Positions 1 to 7,854 of a stretch of DNA of 45,371 nt are shown one piece after another. The stretch comes from Acidimicrobiaceae bacterium (GTDB taxonomy: Bacteria; Actinomycetota; Acidimicrobiia; Acidimicrobiales; RAAP-2). Where the stretch lies: the NCBI GenBank assembly GCA_027315315.1, contig DAHUYG010000020.1:1-45371 (forward strand), read 5' to 3'. The notes beneath the pieces are model-generated. The model had not been told where the DNA came from, did not search any database, and saw nothing but the letters and a program-made list of their open reading frames with translations. How positions within the stretch are numbered: position 1 is the stretch's first letter; each line of letters begins with the position of its first letter. The position numbers and the translations under genes are program-made.

Positions 1-181
1 CCGCATCCTCGGCATCGGAGGGATTGCGCAGCACAGAAAACGCCACCCGGTAAAGCGTGCCGGAGTACTGCTCCACCAGCGCCGCAAGAGCCGCCTCTTC
101 AGCGGCCTGCCGCGCCTGCTCCTCCATCACGCTGTCGGAAATCTTCATCCACCCTGCGTAAATGGCCTGGCTGGTGCTCAT
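1..181 (-). CDS. N-terminal fragment of an ECF-type RNA polymerase sigma factor (runs off the window)
   Basis: Reading leftward from ATG at 179-181 gives about 60 residues and leaves the window without a stop. After a charged Ala/Glu-rich lead comes LVEQYSGTLYRVAFSVLRNP followed by SDAEDA. This is the start of sigma-70 region 2 as found in ECF sigma factors, which direct RNA polymerase to stress or envelope regulons. The base composition is visibly less GC-rich than the rest of the window, and no neighbouring gene belongs with it. It abuts a broken mfd, so it may come from another genome joined by misassembly or from a rearrangement. The sigma assignment rests on a short segment. The partner anti-sigma factor, if any, is outside the window. 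Confidence 0.5.
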   Translation of the reverse strand, partial: MSTSQAIYAGWMKISDSVMEEQARQAAEEAALAALVEQYSGTLYRVAFSVLRNPSDAEDA

Positions 182-260
182 CTAAGCACCAGACGCAGGC
201 CAAAAGAAAAGTGCTCGAATTTGCATGCGCGGCCTGAGCGATCCGCGCGCTGGTTCCAGT

Positions 261-2012
261 CTACTGGTTGCCGTGCAGCTTCTCCTGGGCGATCTCACCG
301 GCCGCCGCCCGGGCACGGGCGCGCGTGCGCTGCCAGTCGGCCCCGCCCATCTTGGAGAGCGTCGGGGTCTCGCCCCCCGAGTACGGGGTGAGCGCCTCGA
401 TCTGGTCGACCGGCAGGTAGAGGCGGTCGCTCCCCCGGAACTCCAAGAGGAGGTAGTCGCGTGTGGCGCCGGCGACCGTACGGGTCGTCACCCCCGCGTA
501 TCGGGCCACGCCATGCTGGCGGTGCACGACGTAGCTGCCCGGTGCCAAGTCGTCGAAGAAGCCGTCGGTCGGGCGCGCCCGCGGGCGGGGGCGGCGGTGG
601 GGGGTCCGCCGGCCGGTGAGGTCGGCCTCGCCGAGCACCGCCACCGCGGGCTGATCGAGCACGAAGCCCTCCGACAGCGGCGCGATCACGATCGAGATGC
701 CCGGTGCGCTCACCGCCTCGGCGGCCACGCGGGCGCTCACGCCCTCCCCCGCCAGCAGGTCCGAGAACCGGGCCGCGGCCAGCGGGTTCGACGCGCAGAG
801 CGTCACCGAGCGCCCCTGCCCCGAGAGCGAGACCAACTGCTCGGCCATTCGGGTGGCGTCCCCAGCCACCGGCGCCAGGTGGCCGGCCGAGATGACCGGC
901 ACCTCGGGGCTCTCGGCCAGGGCCGGCATGGCCAGCACTGAGGCACCCGAGCGTGCGAGGAGCCTGTCGAAGGCGAGGTGCAGTCGGGGCAGCTCCTCGT
1001 CATGGCGGTCCTCTCCCCAGGTCGAGGCGAGCGTCTCGGTCAGCGCCCCCTCCTCGTCGTAGACCTCGAGGGCTCGGTCGCGCAGTCGTCGCGGCTCGCT
1101 CAAGACGACGAGCGAGCCCTCGCCCAGGTGGTCGGCGAGCAGCCGCTCGTCCTCGACCAACCACGGGAGCCAGGCCTCCATCCCGTCGAAGACCTCGCCG
1201 GCGGCGAGACGCTCCCACTGGCCCCGGCTGAACACCGCCCCCGAGGCGAGCGCCTCGGCCCGGGCGCGCAGTGCCTCGGTCGGCAGCATCTCTCGGCAGC
1301 CGTACACGACCACCGACTCGAGGTCGTCGGTCGAGCGCTGGTCGCCCACGTCGAAGATCGTGAGCCGGTCGACCTCGTCCCCCCACAGGTCGATGCGGAC
1401 GGGGTTCTCGGCGGTCGAGGGGAAGACGTCGACGATGCCGCCGCGCACCGCGACCTCCCCTCGGTGCTCCACCTGGTGCTCGCGGCGATAGCCGTGGCCG
1501 ACGAGGTGCGCGATCAGCTCGGACTGCTCGAGGCGCCCACCCCGCCGCACGACGAGGGGCCGGGCGGCCTCCCGCCAGTCGCCGAGGCGCTGCAGGGCCG
1601 AGCGCACCGGCGCCACGACGACGCGCAGGCCCGGGTCCCCGGGCACCGGCTCGTCGCCGAACAGCCGCCAGAGGACCTCGAGGCGGAGACCCATCGTGTG
1701 GGTGTCGGGGCTGACCCGCTCGAGGGGCAGGGTCTCCCACGGCGCGAAGAGGGCCACGGTCGGCGGGTCGAGAAACACGCGAAGGTCGTCGACCAGTCGC
1801 TCGGCGTCGGCCAGGGTTGGCGTCACGACGACGATGGGCGAGAGCTCCGAGAGGTGTGCGAGCCCGGCCAGCGCGTAGGCCCGGACCGGGTGCGCGACGG
1901 CCAGCGTGGCATTCGATCGACCGAGCACCTCGACAAGCGCAGGATGCGCGCGCAGCAGCGGCGCGAGGGCGTGCAGCGGGGCAGACGGGCGGTCCGTCTC
2001 GATCGTCGTCAC
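261..2012 (-). CDS. mfd: Transcription-repair coupling factor Mfd, 3' half missing
   Basis: Mfd removes RNA polymerase stalled at DNA lesions and recruits UvrA. The 583 residues cover the N-terminal UvrB-like modules (TPTLADAERLVDDL near residue 65, FAPWETLPLERVSPD near 90) and the RNA-polymerase-interacting CarD-like domain (GSYVVHRQHGVARYAG near 495). The protein then reads AAGEIAQE and stops after six unrelated residues. Full-length Mfd is about 1100-1200 residues, so the whole helicase/translocase motor (Walker A, DEAD-type box, TRG motif) is absent. The break coincides with a change in composition near base 280, so the stop is probably an artefact of a join. Gene order mfd-pth-rplY-prs-glmU is the usual actinobacterial one. 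The truncated product would not act as a translocase. Confidence 0.85.
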   Translation of the reverse strand: MTTIETDRPSAPLHALAPLLRAHPALVEVLGRSNATLAVAHPVRAYALAGLAHLSELSPIVVVTPTLADAERLVDDLRVFLDPPTVALFAPWETLPLERVSPDTHTMGLRLEVLWRLFGDEPVPGDPGLRVVVAPVRSALQRLGDWREAARPLVVRRGGRLEQSELIAHLVGHGYRREHQVEHRGEVAVRGGIVDVFPSTAENPVRIDLWGDEVDRLTIFDVGDQRSTDDLESVVVYGCREMLPTEALRARAEALASGAVFSRGQWERLAAGEVFDGMEAWLPWLVEDERLLADHLGEGSLVVLSEPRRLRDRALEVYDEEGALTETLASTWGEDRHDEELPRLHLAFDRLLARSGASVLAMPALAESPEVPVISAGHLAPVAGDATRMAEQLVSLSGQGRSVTLCASNPLAAARFSDLLAGEGVSARVAAEAVSAPGISIVIAPLSEGFVLDQPAVAVLGEADLTGRRTPHRRPRPRARPTDGFFDDLAPGSYVVHRQHGVARYAGVTTRTVAGATRDYLLLEFRGSDRLYLPVDQIEALTPYSGGETPTLSKMGGADWQRTRARARAAAGEIAQEKLHGNQ

Positions 2013-2019
2013 CGGGCGA

Positions 2020-2760
2020 TCAGGCCGGGGCCGGCTTGGTGTTGAACCGGTTCATGGCGGCGGTGATCCCCGCCGTCGCGATCGCCTCGACGGCATCGGC
2101 GGCGAGCTCGATCGCGACGTCGAGCCCCTCGCGCTCGCGCCGTGACGGGCGCCGCAGCACGTGGTCGGCGCCCTCGCCCCGTGGCTTGCCAATCCCGATC
2201 CGCACCCTGGCGAAGGCGGTCGTGTGCAGGTGGGCCTCGATCGAACGGAGCCCGTTGTGGCCGGCCAGCCCGCCGCCCAGCTTCACCTGGATCGACCCGG
2301 GCGCGAGGTCGAGCTCGTCGTGGACGATCACGATGCGCTCGGGGTCCTCCACCCCGAAGCGGCGCACGAGGGGCGCGAGGGCGTTCCCCGACTCGTTCAT
2401 GTAGGTGCCGGGCACTGCGAGCACGACCCGCAGCGCTCCGATGCGCACCTCTTCGACGCTCGATCGCTGGCCCTTCATCGGACGCAGCCGTCCCGAGCCG
2501 TGTCGGCGGGCGAGCACCTCGACCGCGTCGGCACCGACGTTGTGACGCGTGCCCGCGAACTCGGTCCCCGGGTTCCCGAGGCCGACGACGAGCAGATCGG
2601 CCGGGGTGCCTCGGCGGCCGGCGCCGTCCTCGGACCGCCTCCCGACGAGGAGCCGCCGCAGGGGGCTACTACCCCTCGGCGTCGGAGCCGGCGGAGGCGC
2701 CCTCGGCAAACGCCGCGCCCTCGGCGGACGGCGCCGCCTCGCCCTCGGCTCCGCCCTCAC
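2020..2760 (-). CDS. pth: Peptidyl-tRNA hydrolase
   Basis: Hydrolyses peptidyl-tRNA dropped from ribosomes and recycles the tRNA in the cytoplasm. Family motifs are complete: GLGNPGTEF, TRHNVG with the catalytic His, PGTYMNESG, IVHDELDL and GGGLAGHNGLRSI. The mature core begins at PADLLVVGLGNPG, about residue 53 of this frame. The first ~50 residues are an Arg/Pro-rich read-through of the end of rplY and are probably not translated. No ATG, GTG or TTG lies in frame between the rplY stop (2669-2671) and the GLGNPG motif. The only nearby candidate is CTG at 2659-2661. The boundary given uses the next ATG upstream, which overlaps rplY by 92 bases. It lies 7 bases upstream of mfd and is surely cotranscribed. 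Confidence 0.9.
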   Translation of the reverse strand: MRAEPRARRRRPPRARRLPRAPPPAPTPRGSSPLRRLLVGRRSEDGAGRRGTPADLLVVGLGNPGTEFAGTRHNVGADAVEVLARRHGSGRLRPMKGQRSSVEEVRIGALRVVLAVPGTYMNESGNALAPLVRRFGVEDPERIVIVHDELDLAPGSIQVKLGGGLAGHNGLRSIEAHLHTTAFARVRIGIGKPRGEGADHVLRRPSRREREGLDVAIELAADAVEAIATAGITAAMNRFNTKPAPA

Positions 2761-3337
2761 CCTCGCCCGCAGCGGCCTCGACGCGTGGCGGCAGGCCGAC
2801 GACGACGGTCGTGTCGGGGTCGACGTCGACGCTCACCGCGCTCGGGAGCCCAATGTCGGCGACGCGCAGCGACGCGCCGATGGTCAGTTCGCTGATGTCG
2901 AGCTCGACGGAGTTGGGGATGTCCATCGGCAGCGCCCGGACCGGCAGGGCGAAGAGCTGCTGCTCGACCATGCCGTCGCCGTGGCCGACCTCGATCGCCT
3001 CGCCCACCAGGTTGATCGGGACCTCGGCGGAGATCACCTCGTCGCGGCGCACGATGACGAAGTCGACGTGGGTGACGCTCCCCTTGACCGGGTGCCGCTG
3101 GAGCTCCCGGGCGAGGGTCAGGTAGGTCTGGGACCCGGCGCGCAGCGAGAGCAGCGCGTTGGAGCCCGCCGCCCCCGACAGGGCGCTGCGCAGCTCCCTC
3201 GCGTTCAGCGCGACCGAGACCGGCTCGGTACCGTGCCCATAGACGGTCCCGGGCACCAGGCCCTCGCGCCGCAGGCGCCGCGACTCGCGTGACCCGGTGG
3301 CGCGGCCGACCTGGGCCTCAAGGACGATCTCGGGCAT
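2669..3337 (-). CDS. rplY: Large-subunit ribosomal protein bL25, CTC (long) form
   Basis: Binds 5S rRNA in the large ribosomal subunit. At 222 residues it is the long CTC/TL5 type: an N-terminal 5S-binding beta barrel (EIVLEAQVGRATGSRESRRL, then GLVPGTVYG) and a C-terminal second domain (VPINLVGEA, DIPNSVELDISEL). It finishes with an acidic Glu/Ala/Gly-rich tail. A GAGGAG Shine-Dalgarno sequence precedes the ATG at 3335-3337, so translation is leadered. About 115 bases separate it from prs, with no recognisable terminator, and pth follows directly. The order prs-rplY-pth is conserved in Actinobacteria, which supports the call. Confidence 0.95.
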   Translation of the reverse strand: MPEIVLEAQVGRATGSRESRRLRREGLVPGTVYGHGTEPVSVALNARELRSALSGAAGSNALLSLRAGSQTYLTLARELQRHPVKGSVTHVDFVIVRRDEVISAEVPINLVGEAIEVGHGDGMVEQQLFALPVRALPMDIPNSVELDISELTIGASLRVADIGLPSAVSVDVDPDTTVVVGLPPRVEAAAGEGEGGAEGEAAPSAEGAAFAEGASAGSDAEG

Positions 3338-3453
3338 GGCAACTCTCCTCGACGCAGGTGTGGGGGACGGCCCGGCACAACATGTGCGAGCGGACGGGTC
3401 CCTCCGAAGATCGCGTCCAGGCTATCCCGTGTCTGGGGACGACGGGACCGGCC

Positions 3454-4425
3454 TCAGACCTGGTTGGCTCCGCCGAAGATCTCCGAGACCGAGGTCTCCT
3501 CGAACACGGCGTCGATGGCGTCGGCGATGATCTTGGCCACCGAGAGCACCTCGAGCTTCTCGAAGCGCAGGTCATCGGGCACCGGGAGGGTGTCGGTCAC
3601 CACGACCCGGGAGATGGGCGACTTCTGGAGGCGCTCGACCGCCGGGTCCGAGAACACGCCGTGGGTCGCCATCGCCCAGATGTCCCCGGCCCCTGCGTCG
3701 GCCAGGCGCTCGGCGGCGGCGCAGATGGTGCTGGCGGTGTCGATCATGTCGTCGATGATCACGCAGTGGCGCCCCTCGACCTCCCCGACCACGTGGCGGA
3801 CCTCCACCTGGTTGTAGGTGCCCTTGGGCCGCCGCTTGTGGACGAGGGCGAGGTCGGCGTTCAGGTGCTGGGCATAGCCCTCGGCGACCTTGACCCGACC
3901 CGAGTCGGGGGCCACCACGACGATCTCGCCGTCCACCCTGCTGTGCAGGTACTCCTCGAGCACCGGGGTGGCCCGCAGGTGGTCGAAGGGGACGTCGAAG
4001 AACCCCTGGATCTGCCCCGAGTGCAGGTCGACGCTGATCACCCGTTCGGCGCCCGACGCCTGGAGGAGGTCGGCCACCAGCTTGGCGGTGATGGGCTCGC
4101 GGCCGGTCGACTTGCGGTCCTGGCGGGCGTACCCGTAGGCCGGGCAAATGGCGGTGATCGTCTTGGCCGACGCCCGCTTGGCCGCGTCGATCATGATCAG
4201 CTGCTCCATCAGCGTGTCGTTCACCGGCCGGCAGTGGGTCTGGATGATGAACACGTCGCTGCCGCGGATCGAGGTGTCGTAGCGGCAGTGGATCTCGCCG
4301 TTGGCGAACTCGCGCAGGTTGGGCTCCCCGAGCCTCACCCCGAGGTGCGCTGCGATCGCCTCGGCCAGCGGGCGGTTGGCGCGACCGGACAGGAGCTCGA
4401 GCTTGCGCTTCGGGATGACCTCCAC
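3454..4425 (-). CDS. prs: Ribose-phosphate pyrophosphokinase (PRPP synthetase)
   Basis: Transfers pyrophosphate from ATP to ribose 5-phosphate, making PRPP for nucleotide, His and Trp synthesis. The 323 residues match the class I family length. Visible motifs are the early LLSGRANRPLAEAIA, the metal-binding DLHSGQIQGFFD, the flexible-loop KRRPKG segment and the PRPP-binding signature VIIDDMIDTASTI. The start is GTG at 4423-4425, seven bases after a TAGCGT hexamer, so the mRNA is probably leaderless and prs may head its own transcript even though glmU lies upstream in the same direction. Confidence 0.97.
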   Translation of the reverse strand: MEVIPKRKLELLSGRANRPLAEAIAAHLGVRLGEPNLREFANGEIHCRYDTSIRGSDVFIIQTHCRPVNDTLMEQLIMIDAAKRASAKTITAICPAYGYARQDRKSTGREPITAKLVADLLQASGAERVISVDLHSGQIQGFFDVPFDHLRATPVLEEYLHSRVDGEIVVVAPDSGRVKVAEGYAQHLNADLALVHKRRPKGTYNQVEVRHVVGEVEGRHCVIIDDMIDTASTICAAAERLADAGAGDIWAMATHGVFSDPAVERLQKSPISRVVVTDTLPVPDDLRFEKLEVLSVAKIIADAIDAVFEETSVSEIFGGANQV

Positions 4426-4432
4426 GGGCGCA

Positions 4433-4438
4433 ACGCTA
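4433..4438 (-). promoter_or_regulatory. -10-like hexamer TAGCGT before prs
   Basis: TAGCGT on the minus strand ends 7 nt before the GTG start of prs. The spacing suggests that transcription begins at or next to the start codon. No clear -35 element is visible. Confidence 0.5.
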
Positions 4439-4577
4439 CCAAGCCCTCAGCAATCCTTCCCGAGCCGGTGGTGGCTCAGTTGAATCTGGACTCCGAGGTT
4501 TCGAGCGCGTCGGCTGGACCCGTGGCCGAAGCTGCGCCCGGAGCTCGCACAGGAGCGCGACCGTCAGGCAACGGCGT

Positions 4578-5672
4578 CTAGCCCGTCGGGCGCACCTCGA
4601 AGGGCCCGAGGCGCCCGCCGTCCTCCACGACCGCACCGGGGCCGAGCGCGGCGAAGGGACCGACATGCGCGCCCGAGCCGATGCGGGCGCCCTCGCACAG
4701 CGAATAGCGAATCTCGCTCCACTCCCCCACCTCGGTGTCGATGAGGGTCGTCTCGGGCCCGATCTCGACCCCGTTGCCGAGCACGCAGTTCCCCCGCAGG
4801 ACGACCCCGGGCCACAGCGCGACGTCGGGGGCGAGCTCGACGGTCGTGTCGATGTAGGTGCGCTCGGGGTCCCACATCGTGACCCCCCGGCGCATCCAGC
4901 GCTCGTTGATGCGGTCCCGGAGCTCGGCCTCCGCGAAGGCCAGCTGGGCTCGGTCGTTCACCCCCGCCGTCTCGACCGGGTCCTCGACGACCATGGATCG
5001 CACCTGGTAGCCGGCCCCCGAGAGCACCTCGACGACGTCGGTCAGGTAGTACTCGCCCTGGGCGTTGGCCGGGCTGAGGCGCCGCAGGGCCGGCGCGAGC
5101 AGGGCCCGGCGGAAGCAGTAGATGGACGTGTTGACCTCGTCGACGGCGCGCTCTTCGGGGGTGGCGTCGGAGTCCTCGACCACCCGCACGACCTGGTCGT
5201 CGCCCGAGCGCAGCACCCGGCCATAACCGCCGGGGTGCTCGAGCACGGCGGTGAGGAGCGTGGCCGCGGCGTCGGTCGAGCGGTGGCGGCGCACGAGTGC
5301 GGCGAGGGTCGCCGGCCGGAGGAGCGGCGTGTCGCCCGGGAGCACCACGACGTCGGCATCCTCGTCGTCCTCGGGGAGCCCATTCAGCGCGACGGCGGTC
5401 GCGTCACCGGTGCCGCGCGGGACCGACTGCTCGACGAACACGATGCGCAGGTTCCCCGGCGCCGCGTCGGCGAGGGTCTTGGTCACCCACGCCGCGCCGT
5501 GGCCCACGACCACCACGACGCGGTCGAGCTCGAGCTCGGCCAGCGCATCGAGGACGTGGAGGACCATCGGCCGCCCGCAGAGTCGGTGGAGCGGCTTCGG
5601 ACGCTCCGAGCGCATCCGGGTGCCCTCGCCGGCAGCGAGGACGATGGCGTGCAGTGGTCCTCTCACGGTCAT
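4578..5672 (-). CDS. glmU: GlmU-type UDP-GlcNAc pyrophosphorylase with shortened acetyltransferase domain
   Basis: The N-terminal nucleotidyltransferase is complete: LAAGEGTRMRSERPKPLH at residues 12-29 is the sugar-nucleotide signature, and QSVPRGTGDA and GDTPLL follow. It makes UDP-GlcNAc from GlcNAc-1-P and UTP. The C-terminal left-handed beta helix starts near residue 255 but the protein stops at 364, whereas bifunctional GlmU is usually about 450-480. The missing portion holds the NFVE.K strand and the catalytic His/Tyr region for acetylation of GlcN-1-P. Downstream frames (4436-4577) do not encode it. The protein is therefore probably a uridylyltransferase only, or the glycan-precursor pathway uses a separate acetyltransferase. 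Position next to prs is the normal glmU context. Confidence 0.85.
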   Translation of the reverse strand: MTVRGPLHAIVLAAGEGTRMRSERPKPLHRLCGRPMVLHVLDALAELELDRVVVVVGHGAAWVTKTLADAAPGNLRIVFVEQSVPRGTGDATAVALNGLPEDDEDADVVVLPGDTPLLRPATLAALVRRHRSTDAAATLLTAVLEHPGGYGRVLRSGDDQVVRVVEDSDATPEERAVDEVNTSIYCFRRALLAPALRRLSPANAQGEYYLTDVVEVLSGAGYQVRSMVVEDPVETAGVNDRAQLAFAEAELRDRINERWMRRGVTMWDPERTYIDTTVELAPDVALWPGVVLRGNCVLGNGVEIGPETTLIDTEVGEWSEIRYSLCEGARIGSGAHVGPFAALGPGAVVEDGGRLGPFEVRPTG

Positions 5673-5753
5673 GGTTCATTCTTCCCCCGCACCGCCGGAA
5701 TTGCGCACAGGGTCCGCCGGCCGGGCGCCGGGGTCGGGGCGGCCGGCGGGCGG

Positions 5754-5759
5754 TAGCGT
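5754..5759 (+). promoter_or_regulatory. -10-like hexamer TAGCGT before the gene at 5768
   Basis: TAGCGT lies 8 nt before the GTG start at 5768. It fits the leaderless pattern seen throughout the window. Confidence 0.5.
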
Positions 5760-5767
5760 CGAGGGAC

Positions 5768-6124
5768 GTGGCATCCCGGTGGTGCTCCCGGCGGGCGATG
5801 GGCTACCACGCGGCCCTGCTCATCCTCGTCCCGGCCTGCGCCGCCCTGTGCGACTGGCAGGTCCATCGGGCGCTCTCGGGGAACGACCTGAGCTGGGCGT
5901 ACGTCTTCGAGTGGCCGTTCTTCGCCGGCTACGGGGCCTACATGTGGTGGAGGCTCGTGCACGAGCAGCTGCCGGCCAGGAGCGTCTCCCCGGCCCCCGC
6001 CGCGGCCGAGATCGACCCGGCGGGCAGCGGCCCCTCGCCGGAGCCCGACGTCGACGAGGAGATGGCCGCCTACAACCGCTACCTCGCCGAGCTCGACGCC
6101 AACGGTCCCCCGAAGCGCTGGTGA
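5768..6124 (+). CDS. Small membrane protein of unknown function (WQV...MWW family, copy 1)
   Basis: 118 residues from GTG at 5768, chosen because a TAGCGT -10-like box is 8 nt upstream and the upstream frame is read-through. Two hydrophobic segments (residues ~12-27 and ~43-60) flank LCDWQVHRALSGNDLSWAYV and EWPFFAGYGAYMWW. An acidic linker and a C-terminal DEEMAAYNRYLAEL follow, ending in PPKRW. No enzymatic motif is present. A related protein is encoded at 22597-22977 with the same order of WQV, GN.LS, EWP.FA, MWW and AAYN...L motifs, so these are paralogues of one family. The likely topology is two membrane helices with a cytoplasmic acidic tail. Function is unknown to me. Confidence 0.7.
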   Translation: MASRWCSRRAMGYHAALLILVPACAALCDWQVHRALSGNDLSWAYVFEWPFFAGYGAYMWWRLVHEQLPARSVSPAPAAAEIDPAGSGPSPEPDVDEEMAAYNRYLAELDANGPPKRW

Positions 6125-6145
6125 GCATGGGCCCCGGCCCGGCGT

Positions 6146-6175
6146 TTGTCACCTTGTGGCCTGCTCGTTTACAGT
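6146..6175 (+). promoter_or_regulatory. Promoter with TTGTCA / TACAGT boxes
   Basis: TTGTCA at 6146-6151 and TACAGT at 6170-6175 are separated by 18 nt, and the GTG start of the next gene is 8 nt beyond the -10. This is the only leaderless-type promoter in the window with a recognisable -35. Confidence 0.55.
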
Positions 6176-6183
6176 CTTTGGCC

Positions 6184-6372
6184 GTGTCGGGAACATACGC
6201 AGAGCCGGGGACCCAGACGTTCCAGACCTGGGGCCGTCGAGACCAGGTCATCGCGCAGTGCCGCTACTGCGGGTACGACATCGTCTTCTTCGGCGGCCCC
6301 GACCGTCCCGACTGGCGTCACCTCGTGACCGGCGACCACCGCTGCGGCGCCGAGCTCGCGGCCGAGGCCTAG
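6184..6372 (+). CDS. Small Cys/His-rich protein of unknown function
   Basis: 62 residues from GTG at 6184. Cys26-Arg-Tyr-Cys29 and a later His52-Arg-Cys54 could form a small zinc ribbon, with the hydrophobic stretch YDIVFFGG between them. The start is supported by a TTGTCA-18-TACAGT promoter just upstream. The neighbour at 5768-6124 is 59 bases upstream on the same strand but this gene has its own promoter. The stop at 6370-6372 is 4 bases from the convergent GlcD stop. I do not recognise a named family; a metal-binding or nucleic-acid-binding role would be a guess. Confidence 0.55.
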   Translation: MSGTYAEPGTQTFQTWGRRDQVIAQCRYCGYDIVFFGGPDRPDWRHLVTGDHRCGAELAAEA

Positions 6373-6376
6373 GCGC

Positions 6377-7735
6377 TCAGACCCACTTCCCGGGGTTCAG
6401 GATCCCCCCGGGATCGAGCGCCCGCTTGATGGTGCCCGTCAGTTCGAGAACGTCGGCCCCCAGCTGTCCGGGGAGGTGCCGCGCCTTCAGGCTCCCGACG
6501 CCGTGTTCGCCCGTGATGGTGCCCCCCATCTCGAGGGCCACCTCGATGATCCGGTCGAAGGCCACCTCGGCGCGCGCCCGGGCCGAGGTGTCGTGGGGGT
6601 CGAAGGTCACGAGCGGGTGGAAGTTGCCGTCGCCAGCGTGCCCGATGACCGGGATCATGGTGTCGGTCCGCTCGGCCACCTCGGCCACCGCGCCGACCAG
6701 GGCCGGGATCCGCGGGATCGGCACCCCGATGTCCTCGATCAGGACGGTGCCGAGCCTCTCCACGCACGGGATGGCCATGCGCCGGGCCCCCATGAGCAGC
6801 TCCCCCTCGGCGGGGTCGTCGGTCAGCGCGACGTAGGTCGCGTCGCACTCCTCGCAGGCCGCCGCCAACCGGGCGCCCTCGGTGGTGTCGACCGGGCACT
6901 GGCCGATCAAGAGCGACCCCACGCCGGCCTCGAAGCCCATGGGCCGCACCCGCTCGACGGCCGCGATCGCGGCGGCGTCCATGAGCTCGAGGGCGGCCGG
7001 ACGCGAGGTCGCCATGATGCGGGCCACCGCGCGCCCGCAGTCCACGACGTCGGCGAAGGTCGCTGCGATGGTGGAGGGCAGCGGACCGAGCGGGCGGAGC
7101 CGGAGTGTCGCCTCGGTGATCACCCCGAGGGTGCCCTCCGAGCCGACGAAGAGCCGCTTCAGGTCGTAGCCGGCGACGTCCTTGATGGTCGCGCCACCGA
7201 GACGCAGCGCCCGCCCGTCGGCCAGCACGACCTCGAGACCGAGCACGTAGTCGGTGGTCACCCCGTAGCGCACGCAGCACAGGCCGCCGGCGTTGGTCGC
7301 GAGGTTCCCGCCGATCGAGCAGATCTCGAAGGAGGAGGGGTCGGGCGGATACCACAGCCCGAAGCGCCGGGCCTCGGCCTTCACCTCGGCGTTGAGCGCA
7401 CCGGGTTGCACCGTCGCCACCATGGCCGGCGCATCGACGCTGACCGCGCGCATGCGCTCGGTCGAGAGGGTGATGCAGCCGTCGACCGCCGAGGAGCCCC
7501 CCGACAGTCCCGTGCCGGCCCCCCGGGGGACGACCGGGGTCGAGAACCGCGACGCGATCCTGAGGGTCGCCTGCACCTCGGCGGTTGAGGCGGCCCGCAC
7601 GACGGCGACGGGCATGCCTGGCCGCACCGTCATCGCGCGGTCATAGCGGTAGCCCTCCATCTGGTCGGGGTCGCTCAGCACGCTGCCCGCGGGGAGCGCG
7701 TCGAGCAGCGCACGGAGGACCGCCGGCTCGCTCAT
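6377..7735 (-). CDS. GlcD-type FAD-binding 2-hydroxyacid oxidase/dehydrogenase
   Basis: 452 residues. The PCMH FAD-binding fold is marked by VVPRGAGTGLSGGSSA (about residue 73), SIGGNLATNAGGL and GATIKDVAGYDLKRLF. The C-terminal FAD-oxidase domain is marked by GHAGDGNFHPLVTFDP and TITGEHGVGSLKARHL. The family oxidises glycolate or D-lactate, passing electrons to a quinone or an Fe-S partner. No glcE/glcF genes are adjacent, so it may be a stand-alone D-2-hydroxyacid dehydrogenase; the substrate cannot be told from sequence. The start is ATG 7733-7735, whose A, T and G overlap the TGA of a 10-codon upstream reading frame, suggesting translational coupling. Confidence 0.9.
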   Translation of the reverse strand: MSEPAVLRALLDALPAGSVLSDPDQMEGYRYDRAMTVRPGMPVAVVRAASTAEVQATLRIASRFSTPVVPRGAGTGLSGGSSAVDGCITLSTERMRAVSVDAPAMVATVQPGALNAEVKAEARRFGLWYPPDPSSFEICSIGGNLATNAGGLCCVRYGVTTDYVLGLEVVLADGRALRLGGATIKDVAGYDLKRLFVGSEGTLGVITEATLRLRPLGPLPSTIAATFADVVDCGRAVARIMATSRPAALELMDAAAIAAVERVRPMGFEAGVGSLLIGQCPVDTTEGARLAAACEECDATYVALTDDPAEGELLMGARRMAIPCVERLGTVLIEDIGVPIPRIPALVGAVAEVAERTDTMIPVIGHAGDGNFHPLVTFDPHDTSARARAEVAFDRIIEVALEMGGTITGEHGVGSLKARHLPGQLGADVLELTGTIKRALDPGGILNPGKWV

Positions 7736-7764
7736 CGACCGCCTCGCTTGGTCATCGGGGCCAT
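7732..7764 (-). other. Possible leaderless 10-codon upstream reading frame coupled to the GlcD gene
   Basis: ATG at 7762-7764 reads MAPMTKRGGR and then TGA. The stop overlaps the ATG of the following gene in an ATGA arrangement. TATCGT at 7770-7775 is 5 nt upstream. Ribosomes loading on the leaderless start would terminate exactly at the real start codon. It may be a coupling device rather than a functional peptide. Confidence 0.35.
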
Positions 7765-7769
7765 GGTCG

Positions 7770-7775
7770 ACGATA
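7770..7775 (-). promoter_or_regulatory. -10-like hexamer TATCGT before the GlcD leader
   Basis: TATCGT lies 5 nt before the short leader ATG (7764) and about 34 nt before the GlcD start. No -35 is evident. Confidence 0.4.
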
Positions 7776-7854
7776 GGTGCGGGCGAACCCCCCGCACCAC
7801 GCCCGGGTCCGGATGCACCGTGCCGCCCATGAGACCGGCGGCGCCGGCGCTCGG

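Noticed and set aside
4436..4577. Possible tRNA in the prs-glmU gap (GGTTTCGAG resembles a T-loop)
   Set aside because: No matching acceptor or anticodon stem can be drawn on either strand.
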